Shown here: piece by piece, positions 17,899-26,733 of the stretch
Position numbering within the stretch: position 1 is the stretch's first letter
How the letters are laid out: every line of letters begins with the position of its first letter
From: an uncultured Hyphomicrobiales bacterium
GTDB lineage: Bacteria > Pseudomonadota > Alphaproteobacteria > Rhizobiales > Beijerinckiaceae
DNA length: 43,424 bases
Assembly: GCA_903889985.1 (NCBI GenBank)
Contig: CAISZN010000187.1
Span: forward strand, 1-43,424
Reading direction: 5' to 3'
Translations under genes and position numbers: made by a program
Notes under the pieces: generated by a model
What the model saw: only the letters and a program-made list of their open reading frames with translations
What the model was told of the DNA's origin: nothing
Databases searched by the model: none

Positions 17899-19252
17899 CC
17901 TCGAACCAGGCGGCGAGTCCGCTCGCCGCATGCTCAAGGATCGCGCTTTCGATCAGCCAGCGCCCCGGATTGTCCGCGAGGAAGGCGACCCGCACCGTGC
18001 GCCCCGGCGGCACGATGACCGAGTCCCGCCAGTAGGGCTCCCAGCCATCATCGAGCGGATGCAGCAGGCGCATGACGTGCCCGTGCAGATGCAGGACATG
18101 GGCGACTTCGGTCCGGTTCACGAAGCCGAGGCTCACCGGTTGGCCGCGCTTGACCGCGAGCAGGGGCCTGCTGTCCGCGCCCGGCCAGGAGGTACCGTTC
18201 AGGCTCCAGACGCGCAGCGGGTCGCCCTCCTTGCGCTGTTCGATGGCGATGTCGAGGCGGCGCGCATCCTGCAGCTTGATGATGGGTGGCAGGGCCGGAT
18301 TGAGGGCCGGGCCGGTCACCGGTCCACGATCTGGCAGAGGGGGGCCCTCGGGCTCGATGCGCAGGAGTGGCTGGGGCTGCTCCTGCGTTGTGGCGGTCCG
18401 CAGGCCGCCGGCTCTCAGGAAGATCCCGGAGGGCCCCGTCGCGGGCACGTCGAAGATCACATCGAAGCGCGAGCCCGGTAAGGCGGGCAGGGTCATGCGG
18501 GCCGGTTCAAAGGGGCTGCAGGGCTGCCCATCGACCGCCACCACAGAGGGGCGCAACCCCTCGAAGACGAGCCCTGCGAGGCGGGCGTTGCAGGCATGGA
18601 GGATGCGCACCCGGACCCGGCTGCCGGGACGGAGCTTTTCGACCTGTGGCAGTGGCCTGGAATTGACCGTGACGAGGGGCCCGATGCGCCCTTCGCCCCG
18701 GGTCTCGGTCGCGCTGAGGAAGGGGCGCGGCTCGCCCTTGTCGTCCAGCAACCAGTCGTCGAGGATGAGCAGGATCTCGCGGTCGACCGGCGGTGGCGAG
18801 GCCTCGTCCACGATGAGAAGGCCATAGAGGCCCCGACCCTTCTGCTCCGCCAATTGCGGATAGACCCCGGGGCGATACCAGTAGGTGCCCGCATCAGGGG
18901 GCGTGAAACGGTAGTCGACGTTTCCCTGCGGCGGGATGGCGGTTTGGGTCAGGCCGGCGACACCGTCCATTGCATTTGGGCTGCGCATGCCGTGGACGTG
19001 GAGGCTTGAGGGCTGGGAGAGGTGGTTGAGAAACTGTACTCGCAGCTCCTCGCCCTTGCGGATGCGCAGGACCGGGCCGGGCACCTTGCCCTCGTAAGTC
19101 CAGGCCGGGGTCTGGGCGGCAGGCTCAGCAAGCAGGCGCAGGCCGTCGGGCCGGGCCTCGATCCGGGTCCAGCCATCGCGGGCGCTCTGGGCGCGCGCCA
19201 CCGAGGGAAGCAGGAGAGCGCTGGCAAGGAGCTCGCGGCGGGACAGCATCAT
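17891..19252 (-). CDS. Multicopper-oxidase-fold protein with degenerate copper sites
   Basis: This 453-residue exported protein has a short signal (LSRRELLASALLLPSVARAQ, a twin-arginine-like start) followed by three cupredoxin-like domains. The first has LHVHG and GTYWYRPG where active oxidases have HWHG and WYHSH. The last has HVLHLHGHVMRLL, close to the normal HPxHLHGH, but ends with ESAILEHAASGLAAWFEV where the HCHxxxH type 1 site should be. The type 1 cysteine and several type 2/3 histidines are therefore missing. It resembles the copper-free division protein FtsP/SufI in this respect, although orthology is not shown. A periplasmic structural or binding role is more likely than oxidase activity (inference). 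It is monocistronic, with a 3' overlap with nnr. Confidence 0.85.
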   Translation of the reverse strand: MMLSRRELLASALLLPSVARAQSARDGWTRIEARPDGLRLLAEPAAQTPAWTYEGKVPGPVLRIRKGEELRVQFLNHLSQPSSLHVHGMRSPNAMDGVAGLTQTAIPPQGNVDYRFTPPDAGTYWYRPGVYPQLAEQKGRGLYGLLIVDEASPPPVDREILLILDDWLLDDKGEPRPFLSATETRGEGRIGPLVTVNSRPLPQVEKLRPGSRVRVRILHACNARLAGLVFEGLRPSVVAVDGQPCSPFEPARMTLPALPGSRFDVIFDVPATGPSGIFLRAGGLRTATTQEQPQPLLRIEPEGPPLPDRGPVTGPALNPALPPIIKLQDARRLDIAIEQRKEGDPLRVWSLNGTSWPGADSRPLLAVKRGQPVSLGFVNRTEVAHVLHLHGHVMRLLHPLDDGWEPYWRDSVIVPPGRTVRVAFLADNPGRWLIESAILEHAASGLAAWFEVS

Positions 19253-19330
19253 GGAAGGAGACCGGAGCGGCGATGCCGCGAGCCCCCGGTTATAGGGCGA
19301 GCTGCAGCGCAGGGCGAGCGGGCAGCGCCT

Positions 19331-20317
19331 TCACTTGCGCAGGAAGCGCTCGTCATAGAGCTGGTCGGCGGGCGGCACTTTTTCGAGCGTGCCGATCTCG
19401 ACCAGAGAACGGCGGATGACTTCGACGGCCGCGGGCTCGAAGGTCCCCTTGTCGCGCAGCATCCTCGTGATCTCATCCTCATAGGCCTGCCGGGCTGCAG
19501 CCTCCCCGATGCCCAGCGTCTTCGCGCCGACGCGGATCGTGACCTCCGGATTGGCGCGGGCAAAAGCCACCGTGCGGAACCATCCGTCGACGAATTTCTG
19601 CACGAGCTCGGGCTTTTCCTGAATGAGCTTGTTGCGGGCGAAAAGCACGTTCGAATGAAAATCCTTCACCGTGTCGCCAAGGCTCGCAAAGACTTTGGAG
19701 GCCCCGTTGATCTGCGCTTCAAAAGCAGTCGCGGCCCCCATCACCACGCCGTCGATCTCGCCCGCCTTCAGGGCAGCCAGCGACGTGCGCGAGGCCCCCG
19801 ACGGGAATGTCTTGATGCCGTCCGGGCCCCAGCCCTTCTGGCGGGAGATCTCGTGGACCATCCAGTCCGTCAGCGAGCCCGATGAGGTGACGCCGATGGT
19901 GCGGCCTTTCAGGTCATCGAGGCTCTTGATGGTGGTATCCGTGCGCACACTCAGCACGAGATTGAAGGGCGCTCCACTCACGGCCGCGATGGCGGTCGCC
20001 GGCACGCCCTTGACCGCATAGGCGAGGCCAGGGCCTGAGCCGAAGCCGAGGTCGATGGAATCCGAAGTCAGGGCCTGAATGGTGGGCGCTTCGCCGCCAA
20101 ACATGAGGCCTTCAACCTCGAGGCCCAGGTCTTTCCAGATGCCAGCCTCGGTGCCGAGCTCGACGAGGGTCAGGATCATCGGCGGGCCGGATTTGCCCAC
20201 GCGCAGCTTGTCGAGCGCCAATGCGGGAAAGGACAGGCAACAGGCAGCCCCAGCGATGAGCGCAAGTCTCGGAAGGTCCCGGATGAGTGACGAAACCGCT
20301 TCACCGCCGAGCTTCAT
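19331..20317 (-). CDS. NMT1/SsuA-type ABC transporter substrate-binding protein
   Basis: This is a 328-residue protein from ATG 20317 with an excellent Shine-Dalgarno (GGGAGGAACC); the upstream in-frame ATG at 20380 is not supported. The signal peptide runs to about residue 35 (LALIAGAACCLSFPALA). The mature part follows the SsuA/ThiY/NMT1 pattern: KLRVGKSGPPMILTLVELGTEAGIWKDLGLEVE, LTSDSIDLGFGSG, SLDDLKGRTIGVTSSGSLTD and LKAGEIDGVVMG. Relatives bind sulfonates, nitrate, thiamine precursors or aromatic compounds. No permease or ATPase is adjacent. It diverges from the cupin-dehydrogenase-dioxygenase cluster, suggesting it may supply that pathway's substrate, but this is inference. Confidence 0.88.
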   Translation of the reverse strand: MKLGGEAVSSLIRDLPRLALIAGAACCLSFPALALDKLRVGKSGPPMILTLVELGTEAGIWKDLGLEVEGLMFGGEAPTIQALTSDSIDLGFGSGPGLAYAVKGVPATAIAAVSGAPFNLVLSVRTDTTIKSLDDLKGRTIGVTSSGSLTDWMVHEISRQKGWGPDGIKTFPSGASRTSLAALKAGEIDGVVMGAATAFEAQINGASKVFASLGDTVKDFHSNVLFARNKLIQEKPELVQKFVDGWFRTVAFARANPEVTIRVGAKTLGIGEAAARQAYEDEITRMLRDKGTFEPAAVEVIRRSLVEIGTLEKVPPADQLYDERFLRK

Positions 20318-20438
20318 ATGGTTCCTCCCGAATGATCTTTCGCAAAGGGTAGGGGCCAGGCAGCATCCGCGCAAGCGCATGGGGACTTGCAGCGCGGCGG
20401 TGTGCGCGCCTTAATGGCGGCCAAATAAGAGGAAGCCC

Positions 20439-21290
20439 ATGCAGATCGCGCACGCCGACACCTTTCAGGGAGAGGTCACAAGCCCTGAGTTTCGTGGTGG
20501 GGGCAAGGAGTTCCGAACCCTGCTCAGGGGCCGCGACGGGGATCCTGCCAATTATCGCATGGTCTATGCCCGACAGACCGGTTCCGTGTCGGGCCCGCGC
20601 CACCGACATAATTTCGATCAGGTGCGTCTTTGCCTTGAAGGCCGTGTGAACTTCGGACCCGATCGCTGGATCGACCCGGGCGAGCTCGCCTATTTTCCAG
20701 AGGGCGCTCATTATGGTCCCGAGGAGAGCGATGTGCCCCGTCTTGCCCTCACGATCCAGTTCGGAGGGCCGAGCGGGTTTGGCTTCGTCAGCGAGACGCA
20801 GCAGCTCGCAGCCATGGAAGAGCTGAAGGCATCGGGCCGCTTCGAGAAAGGCGTCTATCGCCGCGAGGGCGATCTGCCGGAGGGCGCTAAGCGCAACCAG
20901 GATGCGTTCGAGGCCATCTGGGAGCGCGTGAACGGCCGTCGCATTGCCTATCCGGCGCGCCGTTACGACGACCCCATACTCATGCGCCCCCAAAATTTTC
21001 CATGGCGCCTCGTGAAGGGGGAGAACGGTGTCGAGGAGCGTGCGCTGGGGACATTCACGGAGCGCAAGATCGAGGTCTCCATGCGCAGGGTCGCAGCAGG
21101 ATCGCGGACAAGATTTTCTGTGCGGCGTAGCCCGTTGCTGGGCTTTCTGCTGGCCGGCGCTGCGAAGCTGGATGGCGAGGACCTCCGACTACATTCCGCT
21201 TTCGAGCTTGGCGCAGGTGAGACCGGAACCCTGGACGCGAGCGTGCCGACCGAGATCTTCCTGCTCGGCTTGCCGGAGTTCGACGCATGA
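20439..21290 (+). CDS. Cupin-domain protein of a putative catabolic operon
   Basis: This is a 283-residue protein without a signal peptide. The first cupin barrel (about 35-110) has PRHRHNFDQVRLCLEG, which matches the HxH part of cupin motif 1, and later GELAYFPEGAHYGPEE, which resembles motif 2. The second half (about 190-283: MRRVAAGSRTRFSVRRSP to GTLDASVPTEIFLLGLPEF) looks like a degenerate second cupin. It could be a dioxygenase, isomerase or sugar-type binding protein; the substrate is not recognisable. Its TGA overlaps the ATG of the downstream dehydrogenase gene (ATGA), so the two are translationally coupled. Confidence 0.7.
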   Translation: MQIAHADTFQGEVTSPEFRGGGKEFRTLLRGRDGDPANYRMVYARQTGSVSGPRHRHNFDQVRLCLEGRVNFGPDRWIDPGELAYFPEGAHYGPEESDVPRLALTIQFGGPSGFGFVSETQQLAAMEELKASGRFEKGVYRREGDLPEGAKRNQDAFEAIWERVNGRRIAYPARRYDDPILMRPQNFPWRLVKGENGVEERALGTFTERKIEVSMRRVAAGSRTRFSVRRSPLLGFLLAGAAKLDGEDLRLHSAFELGAGETGTLDASVPTEIFLLGLPEFDA

Positions 21291-22201
21291 GCGGCCCCCT
21301 CGGGTTCATTGGCGTCGGCGCCATGGGTGGCGCGCTTGCCAGGAAGCTCATGCGCAACGGCCATGCGCTGGTTGTGTGCGATCTGAACGCGGAGGTGACC
21401 GCGCCATTTGCCGCGGCGGGGGGCCGTGTCGTGGCGACGCCGCAAGCAGTTGCTGATGAGTGCGAAATCGTCTTCGCCTGCCTGCCTTCTGGCAAGGCGA
21501 GCCGGGCGGTGGCGCTGGGCATCGATGGTGTATGCGAGGGGAAGGCCATCCGCATGTACGCGGAGCATTCGACCATCGGCATTCCGCTGATGGAAGAAAT
21601 TGGTCGCGACCTTTCCGCACGAAACATTGGCGTGCTGGATGCGCCAATCACCGGCGGGGCAGGGGGCGAACATGGGGTTGCATCGGGCAACTTCGCCATC
21701 ATCACGGCGGGTGATCCGGATCTCTTCGAGACGCTGAAGCCGATTTTTTCGAGCCAGACCGATCATGTCTTCCATGTGGGGGCAAAGCCCGGCATGGCGC
21801 AGATCGCCAAGGTCATCAACAATGCCCTGTCCATCACCGCCCTGACCATTTCCTGCGAAGCCGTGGTCATGGGGGTGAAGGCAGGCCTCGATCCGCAGGG
21901 CCTGCTCGATGCGATCAATGCGGGCAGCGGACGCAATAGCGCGACCCTCGACAAGTTTCCGCGTGCCATCCTGCCGCGGAAATTCGAGGGCTCGCCCATG
22001 ACCATCGGCCACAAGGACCTGCAGCTCTATATGCAGACCATGCGCGACTTTGGCCTTCCGGCCCCTGTCGGAGCCACCGTGATGGAAATCTGGAATGCGG
22101 CGGCTGCACAGAAGCCCGGGCGGGGCTATAATTCCATCATCGAACATTTCGAGCAGTTCGCCCATGTGATGGTCGCCAGCTCGCCAACGACAAAAAAGTG
22201 A
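21287..22201 (+). CDS. NAD(P)-dependent 3-hydroxyisobutyrate-dehydrogenase-family oxidoreductase
   Basis: This 304-residue beta-hydroxyacid dehydrogenase has the N-terminal dinucleotide motif GFIGVGAMGGALARKL, the substrate-binding segment LDAPITGGAGG (DAPVSGG in relatives) and the catalytic lysine in GMAQIAKVINNAL. The C-terminal helical domain is complete. Such enzymes oxidise 3-hydroxyisobutyrate, tartronate semialdehyde or similar beta-hydroxyacids. It is coupled to the cupin gene upstream by a 4-base overlap and followed after 9 bases by the TauD-like gene, so the three form an operon. The exact substrate is unknown. Confidence 0.9.
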   Translation: MSGPLGFIGVGAMGGALARKLMRNGHALVVCDLNAEVTAPFAAAGGRVVATPQAVADECEIVFACLPSGKASRAVALGIDGVCEGKAIRMYAEHSTIGIPLMEEIGRDLSARNIGVLDAPITGGAGGEHGVASGNFAIITAGDPDLFETLKPIFSSQTDHVFHVGAKPGMAQIAKVINNALSITALTISCEAVVMGVKAGLDPQGLLDAINAGSGRNSATLDKFPRAILPRKFEGSPMTIGHKDLQLYMQTMRDFGLPAPVGATVMEIWNAAAAQKPGRGYNSIIEHFEQFAHVMVASSPTTKK

Positions 22202-22210
22202 GGAAATGCC

Positions 22211-23053
22211 ATGGACGTCGTGAAGCTTCATCCCGCGCTCGGTGCAGAGGTGCGTGGTGTCGACCTGTCGAAACCCGTTGATGCCACGACGAAGGCGGCC
22301 ATCGCACAAGCCTTCAACGATCACATCGTGCTGGTATTCAAGGACCAGACCCTCGATGAGACGTCCCAGCTCGCGGCCGGCGAAATCTTCGGGCCCGTGG
22401 CGATCCGCCGTCGTCCTCCGGGGCGCCAGCCAGGCGGCGACTACGATACGCCCTTCATGCTCGTCACCAACATCGTGCGGCCGGACGGCAGCTCGCTAGG
22501 GGCCTTCGGCGATGGCGAGATGTGGTTTCACCATGACACCAGCTATTACCCCGAGCCCCATCGCGCGACGCTGCTCTATGCCATGAAGCTGCCGACCCAT
22601 GGCGGCAATACCTGCTTCTCGAATATGTACATGGCCTATGAGAACATCCCGCGCCCGCTGCGCGACAGGCTCGAAGGCCGCAGGGTGCTGCAGATCCACG
22701 ACTACAAGCGGCGCGAGCGGCTGAACCTCGACGAGATCGACTTCGCCAAGACCCGGCATTTCGAGCAGCCCATCATCATCACCCACCCCAAGACCGGCCG
22801 GAAGGCGCTCTATATCAGCCGTCTCATGTCGGCGCGGATCGAGGGGTTCTCCAAGGCCGAGAGCGAGGATGCTCTGGAGCAGCTCTTCGAGATTGCTGAG
22901 AACCCGGCCATTGTCTTCGAGCACGAATGGAGCCTGGGCGACATGGTCATCTGGGACAACTGGTGCTCGATCCACGCCCGCAAGGATTTCCCCCGCGATC
23001 AGGAGCGGCTGATGCGCCGGCTCACCATCGAGGGGCAGGCGATGAGTTTCTGA
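22211..23053 (+). CDS. TauD/TfdA-family 2-oxoglutarate-dependent dioxygenase
   Basis: This is a 280-residue protein. The iron-binding facial triad is visible: HxD at H107 and D109 in WFHHDTSY, and the distal H255 in WDNWCSIHARKDFP. The 2-oxoglutarate-binding arginine is probably in the following RLMRRLTIEG. The N-terminus (HPALGAEVRGVDLSKPVD) is typical of TauD/TfdA enzymes, which hydroxylate and thereby cleave taurine, 2,4-D, alkyl sulfates or other small acids. The substrate cannot be read from sequence. It is the third gene of the cupin-dehydrogenase-dioxygenase operon. Confidence 0.92.
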   Translation: MDVVKLHPALGAEVRGVDLSKPVDATTKAAIAQAFNDHIVLVFKDQTLDETSQLAAGEIFGPVAIRRRPPGRQPGGDYDTPFMLVTNIVRPDGSSLGAFGDGEMWFHHDTSYYPEPHRATLLYAMKLPTHGGNTCFSNMYMAYENIPRPLRDRLEGRRVLQIHDYKRRERLNLDEIDFAKTRHFEQPIIITHPKTGRKALYISRLMSARIEGFSKAESEDALEQLFEIAENPAIVFEHEWSLGDMVIWDNWCSIHARKDFPRDQERLMRRLTIEGQAMSF

Positions 23054-23141
23054 GCTGGCCGCCTGCGGTCACAATGACGTGAGCCTTTGTAAGCCGGAAT
23101 TTGCGATAACCTCCCCGGACAAGACATTCGGGGAGGTTGCC

Positions 23142-23954
23142 ATGAAAGCAGGAATGATTGCTGCCGCCGTCATCGGTCTGGGTCTATGGACCGGGCAGGC
23201 GTCGGCCCAGACAGCCGAGAAGCTCTATATCCTCAACTGCGGCGAGGGCCATGCGAGCGACGAATCCCGCTGGTCGCCTGGTATCAACGTGGGCAAGCCC
23301 CGCGATGTCTCGGACAATTGCTACCTGATCCGCCACGCGCAGGGTTGGTTCCTCTGGGACACGGGCATCGTTGATTCGATTGCAGACCGGCCGCCCGCCC
23401 CGCCCTCGGACCCGGCCGCGATCCAGTGGCGCCGCCCCAAGAAGCTCGAGACCCAGCTTGCCGACCTCGGGGTGAAGCCTGACGACATCAAGTTCATGGC
23501 GGTTTCCCATACTCATCCCGACCACATCGGGAACGTCGAGCTGTTCCCCAAGACCATGCTGCTTGTCCAGAAGGCCGAATATGACTGGCCGTTGCCGCTG
23601 GGCTTGGGCCGGTTCAAGCCGGAACACCCGGTGACCAAGCTGGAGGGGGACAAGGACGTCTTTGGTGACGGCAGCATTCGGCTCATTTCCACCCCCGGCC
23701 ATACCCCGGGACATCAGTCCCTTGTGGTGAAGCTCCCCAAGACCGGGACGCTGGTCCTGAGCGGCGATGCCACCCATTTCATGGAAAACTTCGAGAATCG
23801 CCGGGTTCCGGCCGGCAATACGGATGCCGCCCAGACCCAGGCTTCCATGCAGCGGATCGCCGGAATTCTCGAAAAGGAAAAGGCCAAGCTCTGGATCAAC
23901 CACGACAAGGCCCAGAGCGACACCCTGAAATATGCCCCGGCCTTCTATGATTAA
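23142..23954 (+). CDS. Secreted MBL-fold metallo-hydrolase (AHL-lactonase-like)
   Basis: This is a 270-residue protein from ATG 23142, with GGGAGG just upstream; the ATG at 23079 has no such site and precedes a clean signal peptide (MKAGMIAAAVIGLGLWTGQASAQ), so it is rejected. The zinc-binding motif HTHPDH spans H123 to H128, followed by the GHTPGHQS histidine and SGDATH. The phrase VSDNCYLIRHAQGWFLWDTGI is usual for N-acyl-homoserine-lactonase-type MBL proteins, which may cleave lactones. The signal peptide implies periplasmic action. It lies 88 bases after the TauD gene and may belong to that transcript; a strong terminator follows. Confidence 0.88.
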   Translation: MKAGMIAAAVIGLGLWTGQASAQTAEKLYILNCGEGHASDESRWSPGINVGKPRDVSDNCYLIRHAQGWFLWDTGIVDSIADRPPAPPSDPAAIQWRRPKKLETQLADLGVKPDDIKFMAVSHTHPDHIGNVELFPKTMLLVQKAEYDWPLPLGLGRFKPEHPVTKLEGDKDVFGDGSIRLISTPGHTPGHQSLVVKLPKTGTLVLSGDATHFMENFENRRVPAGNTDAAQTQASMQRIAGILEKEKAKLWINHDKAQSDTLKYAPAFYD

Positions 23955-23981
23955 GGCAGCAAAGGGCTGCAGAAATGGGTT

Positions 23982-24015
23982 CCCGGGGGCCGATTGCCCC
24001 CGGGGTCCACTTTTT
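23982..24015 (+). terminator. Rho-independent terminator after the MBL hydrolase gene
   Basis: A 9-base-pair GC-only stem CCCGGGGGC / GCCCCCGGG around CGATT is followed after GTCCAC by six T residues. It separates the catabolic cluster from tRNA-Leu. Confidence 0.8.
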
Positions 24016-24100
24016 TGCTGCATCTGGGGACCGCCATTGCTATAGGGGCGCACCCAGCGGCGATAAAAGCCGGGCGTGCACCTTAAGCGTGCGCAGGTTC

Positions 24101-24185
24101 GCGGGCGTGGCGGAATTGGTAGACGCAGTGGATTTAGGTTCCACCGCTGAAAGGCGTGGGGGTTCGAGTCCCTCCGCCCGCACCA
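24101..24185 (+). tRNA. tRNA-Leu (anticodon UAG)
   Basis: This is an 85-base cloverleaf with acceptor stem GCGGGCG / CGCCCGC, encoded CCA at 24183-24185, anticodon stem GTGGA/TCCAC with loop TTTAGGT giving anticodon TAG, a long variable arm as expected for a class II tRNA, and the T-loop TTCGAGT. It lies 88 bases upstream of trigger factor. Confidence 0.96.
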
Positions 24186-24273
24186 GACCATCCCGGCATT
24201 CGCCGTTCAGGACTTTGCAGGATTCACACTGCGGGCGCACAAGGCCCCGCTGGAGATTTGGAAGGCGACCAAG

Positions 24274-25635
24274 ATGCAGGTGACGGAAACCCTCTCCCAG
24301 GGCCTCAAGCGCGCGTACAAGGTTGTGCTGCCGGTGGGAGACCTCTCGGCGCGCCTTGAAAGCCAGCTCAACGAGATGAAGAACAAGGCCCAGATCAAGG
24401 GCTTCCGCCCTGGCAAGGTGCCGCTGGGCCATCTTCGCAAGATGTATGGCAAGTCGATCATGGCCGAGGTCATGCAGGAGGCCGTGAACGAGGCCAACCG
24501 CAAGATCATCGACGACAACAGCCTGCGGCTTGCCCGCGAGCCCAAGATCGATTTCCCCGAGGACCAGGCCGAAATCGAGAAGGCCCTGTCGGCCGAGGGC
24601 GATCTGGCCTATTCCGTGAACATCGAAGTCCTCCCGAAGTTCGACATCGGCCAGTTCGATGACATCTCCCTCGAGAAGCTCGTGGTCGAGATTCCCGAGT
24701 CCGAGGTTGACGACGCCGTCCTGCGCATGGCCGACCGCAACCGGACGTTCACGGTTCGTGACGCCGGCGGCTATGCCGAAAAGGGCGACAAGGTCTCGAT
24801 CGACTTCGTCGGCAAGATCGACGGCGAGGTTTTTGAGGGTGGCAGCGGCACCGACATCGACGTCGTGCTCGGTTCCAACACCTTCATCCCGGGCTTCGAA
24901 GAGCAGCTCGAAGGAATCAAGGTTGGCGAGGCCCGCGTGGTCAACGTGACCTTCCCGGCCGAATACAATGCCGCCCATCTGGCCGGAAAGGCTGCCAGCT
25001 TCGACGTCACCGCCAAGGTGATTTCGTTCCCCGGCGAGGTGACCATCGATGACGAATTCGCCAAGGGCTTCGGCCTCGACGATCTCGCCAAGCTGCGTGA
25101 GGCCGTCCGCGCCAACCTCGAGGGCGAGTTCAGCCGCATGTCGCGCGAGAAGCTGAAGCGTACGCTCCTCGACACCCTCGATGGCCGCTATTCCTTCGAC
25201 CTCCCCGAGAGCCTCGTGGAGCAGGAATTCAACGGCATCTGGAGCCAGGTCGAGAGCGAGCAGCAGCGTTCGGGCAAGACCTTCGCCGATGAGAACACCA
25301 CGGAAGAGGCCGCCCGCACCGACTACCGCAAGATCGCCGAGCGCCGTGTGCGCCTGGGCCTCCTGCTCGCCGAAGTCGGTGAGAAGGCTGAAGTCAAGGT
25401 GACCGACGACGAGCTGTCGGCAGCCCTCGTCGAGCGCGTCCGCCAGTTCCCGGGTCAGGAAAAGGCCGTGTGGGACTACTACCGCAACAACGCAGAGGCT
25501 CTCGCCTCGGTCCGCGCCCCCCTCTTCGAGGAAAAGGTCGTCGACCATATCGTGGGCCAGGCCAAGGTCAGCGAGCGCAAGGTCTCCAAGGACGAGATCC
25601 TGAAGGCCGTTCAGGAAGACGAAACCAAGGCCTGA
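24274..25635 (+). CDS. tig: Trigger factor (ribosome-associated chaperone and prolyl isomerase)
   Basis: This 453-residue protein has all three trigger factor domains. The N-terminal ribosome-binding domain carries the signature GFRPGKVP near residue 47. The FKBP-type isomerase domain spans about 165-250 ([42 protein letters not shown]). The helical C-terminal chaperone domain has [19 protein letters not shown]. It binds nascent chains at the ribosome exit tunnel. It is followed by clpP after a hairpin, the usual alphaproteobacterial order. Confidence 0.97.
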   Translation: MQVTETLSQGLKRAYKVVLPVGDLSARLESQLNEMKNKAQIKGFRPGKVPLGHLRKMYGKSIMAEVMQEAVNEANRKIIDDNSLRLAREPKIDFPEDQAEIEKALSAEGDLAYSVNIEVLPKFDIGQFDDISLEKLVVEIPESEVDDAVLRMADRNRTFTVRDAGGYAEKGDKVSIDFVGKIDGEVFEGGSGTDIDVVLGSNTFIPGFEEQLEGIKVGEARVVNVTFPAEYNAAHLAGKAASFDVTAKVISFPGEVTIDDEFAKGFGLDDLAKLREAVRANLEGEFSRMSREKLKRTLLDTLDGRYSFDLPESLVEQEFNGIWSQVESEQQRSGKTFADENTTEEAARTDYRKIAERRVRLGLLLAEVGEKAEVKVTDDELSAALVERVRQFPGQEKAVWDYYRNNAEALASVRAPLFEEKVVDHIVGQAKVSERKVSKDEILKAVQEDETKA

Positions 25636-25642
25636 ACTGGTT

Positions 25643-25675
25643 GGGCGGGTCCCCCGAAAAGCGTGGGACCTGCCC
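25643..25675 (+). terminator. Hairpin between tig and clpP
   Basis: An 11-base-pair stem GGGCGGGTCCC / GGGACCTGCCC (one G-U pair) with the loop CCGAAAAGCGT lies 8 bases after the tig stop. No immediate T-run follows, so it may be an attenuator or mRNA-stabilising hairpin rather than a full terminator. Confidence 0.5.
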
Positions 25676-25765
25676 TCGGTGGCCCTTTTCGGCGCAAGGT
25701 CGGATGACTATGTTGCGCTTTCGGGGTCAGCTTGGCCGATTGGAATTCGTCAGGGAAATTCAGGA

Positions 25766-26398
25766 ATGCGCGATCACATCGATCTCTGGAACAGCTTCGT
25801 CATCCCCTCCGTCGAGGAGACGACGTCGCGTGGCTCCTACCGGTACGACATTTTCTCGCGCCTTCTGAAGGAACGCATCATTTTCCTCGCCGGCCCGGTC
25901 GAAGACCAGTCGGCAACGCTCATCGTGGCCCAGCTCCTGTTCCTGGAAGCGGACAACCCGAAGCGGGAAATCTCCTTCTATATCAACAGCCCGGGTGGTG
26001 TCGTGACTGCCGGCCTGTCGATCTACGACACCATGCAGTTCATCCGCTGCCCGGTTTCCACCCTCTGCGTCGGCCAGGCCGCCTCCATGGGCTCGCTGCT
26101 GCTTTGCGCCGGTGCCCCGGACATGCGCTTCAGCCTGCCGAACTCGCGGATCATGGTCCACCAGCCCTCTGGCGGCTTCCAGGGCCAGGCCTCGGACATC
26201 GTCCGCCATGCCGAGGACATCATGAAGGTGAAGCGCCGGCTGAACGAGATCTACGTCAAGCACACCGGCCAGGACTACGATACGATCGAGAAGACCCTTG
26301 ATCGAGATCACTTTATGTCGGCGGAAGAGGCGAAGGCTTTCGGGCTCGTCGATCAGGTGCTCGACAAGCGGCCGGAAGAGGCGGCGCCAGCTCGCTGA
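25766..26398 (+). CDS. clpP: ATP-dependent Clp protease proteolytic subunit ClpP
   Basis: This is a 210-residue protein from ATG 25766, which gives the alphaproteobacterial ClpP N-terminus ([20 protein letters not shown]); the frame to 25679 is an unsupported extension. The catalytic triad is intact: S107 in [10 protein letters not shown]132 in IMVHQPSGG and the aspartate of LDRDHF near residue 181. The axial and handle regions [21 protein letters not shown] and [13 protein letters not shown] are canonical. ClpP forms the tetradecameric serine protease that works with ClpX, encoded downstream. Confidence 0.97.
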   Translation: MRDHIDLWNSFVIPSVEETTSRGSYRYDIFSRLLKERIIFLAGPVEDQSATLIVAQLLFLEADNPKREISFYINSPGGVVTAGLSIYDTMQFIRCPVSTLCVGQAASMGSLLLCAGAPDMRFSLPNSRIMVHQPSGGFQGQASDIVRHAEDIMKVKRRLNEIYVKHTGQDYDTIEKTLDRDHFMSAEEAKAFGLVDQVLDKRPEEAAPAR

Positions 26399-26733
26399 GG
26401 CCGCTTCGTGACAGGGTCGGCGGGGAATCACCCCGCCTTTCCGGTTAGCCAAACCTCCGAATTCAGGCAGGATCCCCGGATCAACGGGGGCGGATTCGCT
26501 TGATTGCGGCCGCTGGCCGTGATTGCATGGGGTTGAGTTTGCGCTGCAAAAGCCGAGTTGCAGCGGGGTATGGGGGCGTTTCACGGTTTCGGACCGCCAT
26601 GGGGTTATCCCCCGACGGCCCGGATCAGACCTCGGTAGGCGATCGTCGCTACCCTTTGTTAGCCCGTCGCCTATAACCTTTACAGTGACCGATTCCCGGT
26701 CTTCCGAGGGAATGCGGTCGTACGGAGATTAGA
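26399..26733. other. clpP-clpX intergenic region with a terminator-like hairpin
   Basis: There is no gene in these 335 bases. A hairpin GGCGGGG-AATCA-CCCCGCC followed by TTT lies at 26419-26440 and would end or attenuate clpP transcripts. The remaining 290 bases contain AT-richer sequence near the clpX start (CCTATAACCTTTACAGTGACC around 26668-26688) where a clpX promoter could lie, but no convincing -35/-10 pair was found. clpX therefore probably has its own promoter. Confidence 0.5.

Noticed and set aside
24040-25548. 502-residue antisense open frame across tRNA-Leu and tig
   Set aside because: It runs through a tRNA gene and opposite trigger factor, with low-complexity composition typical of shadows.
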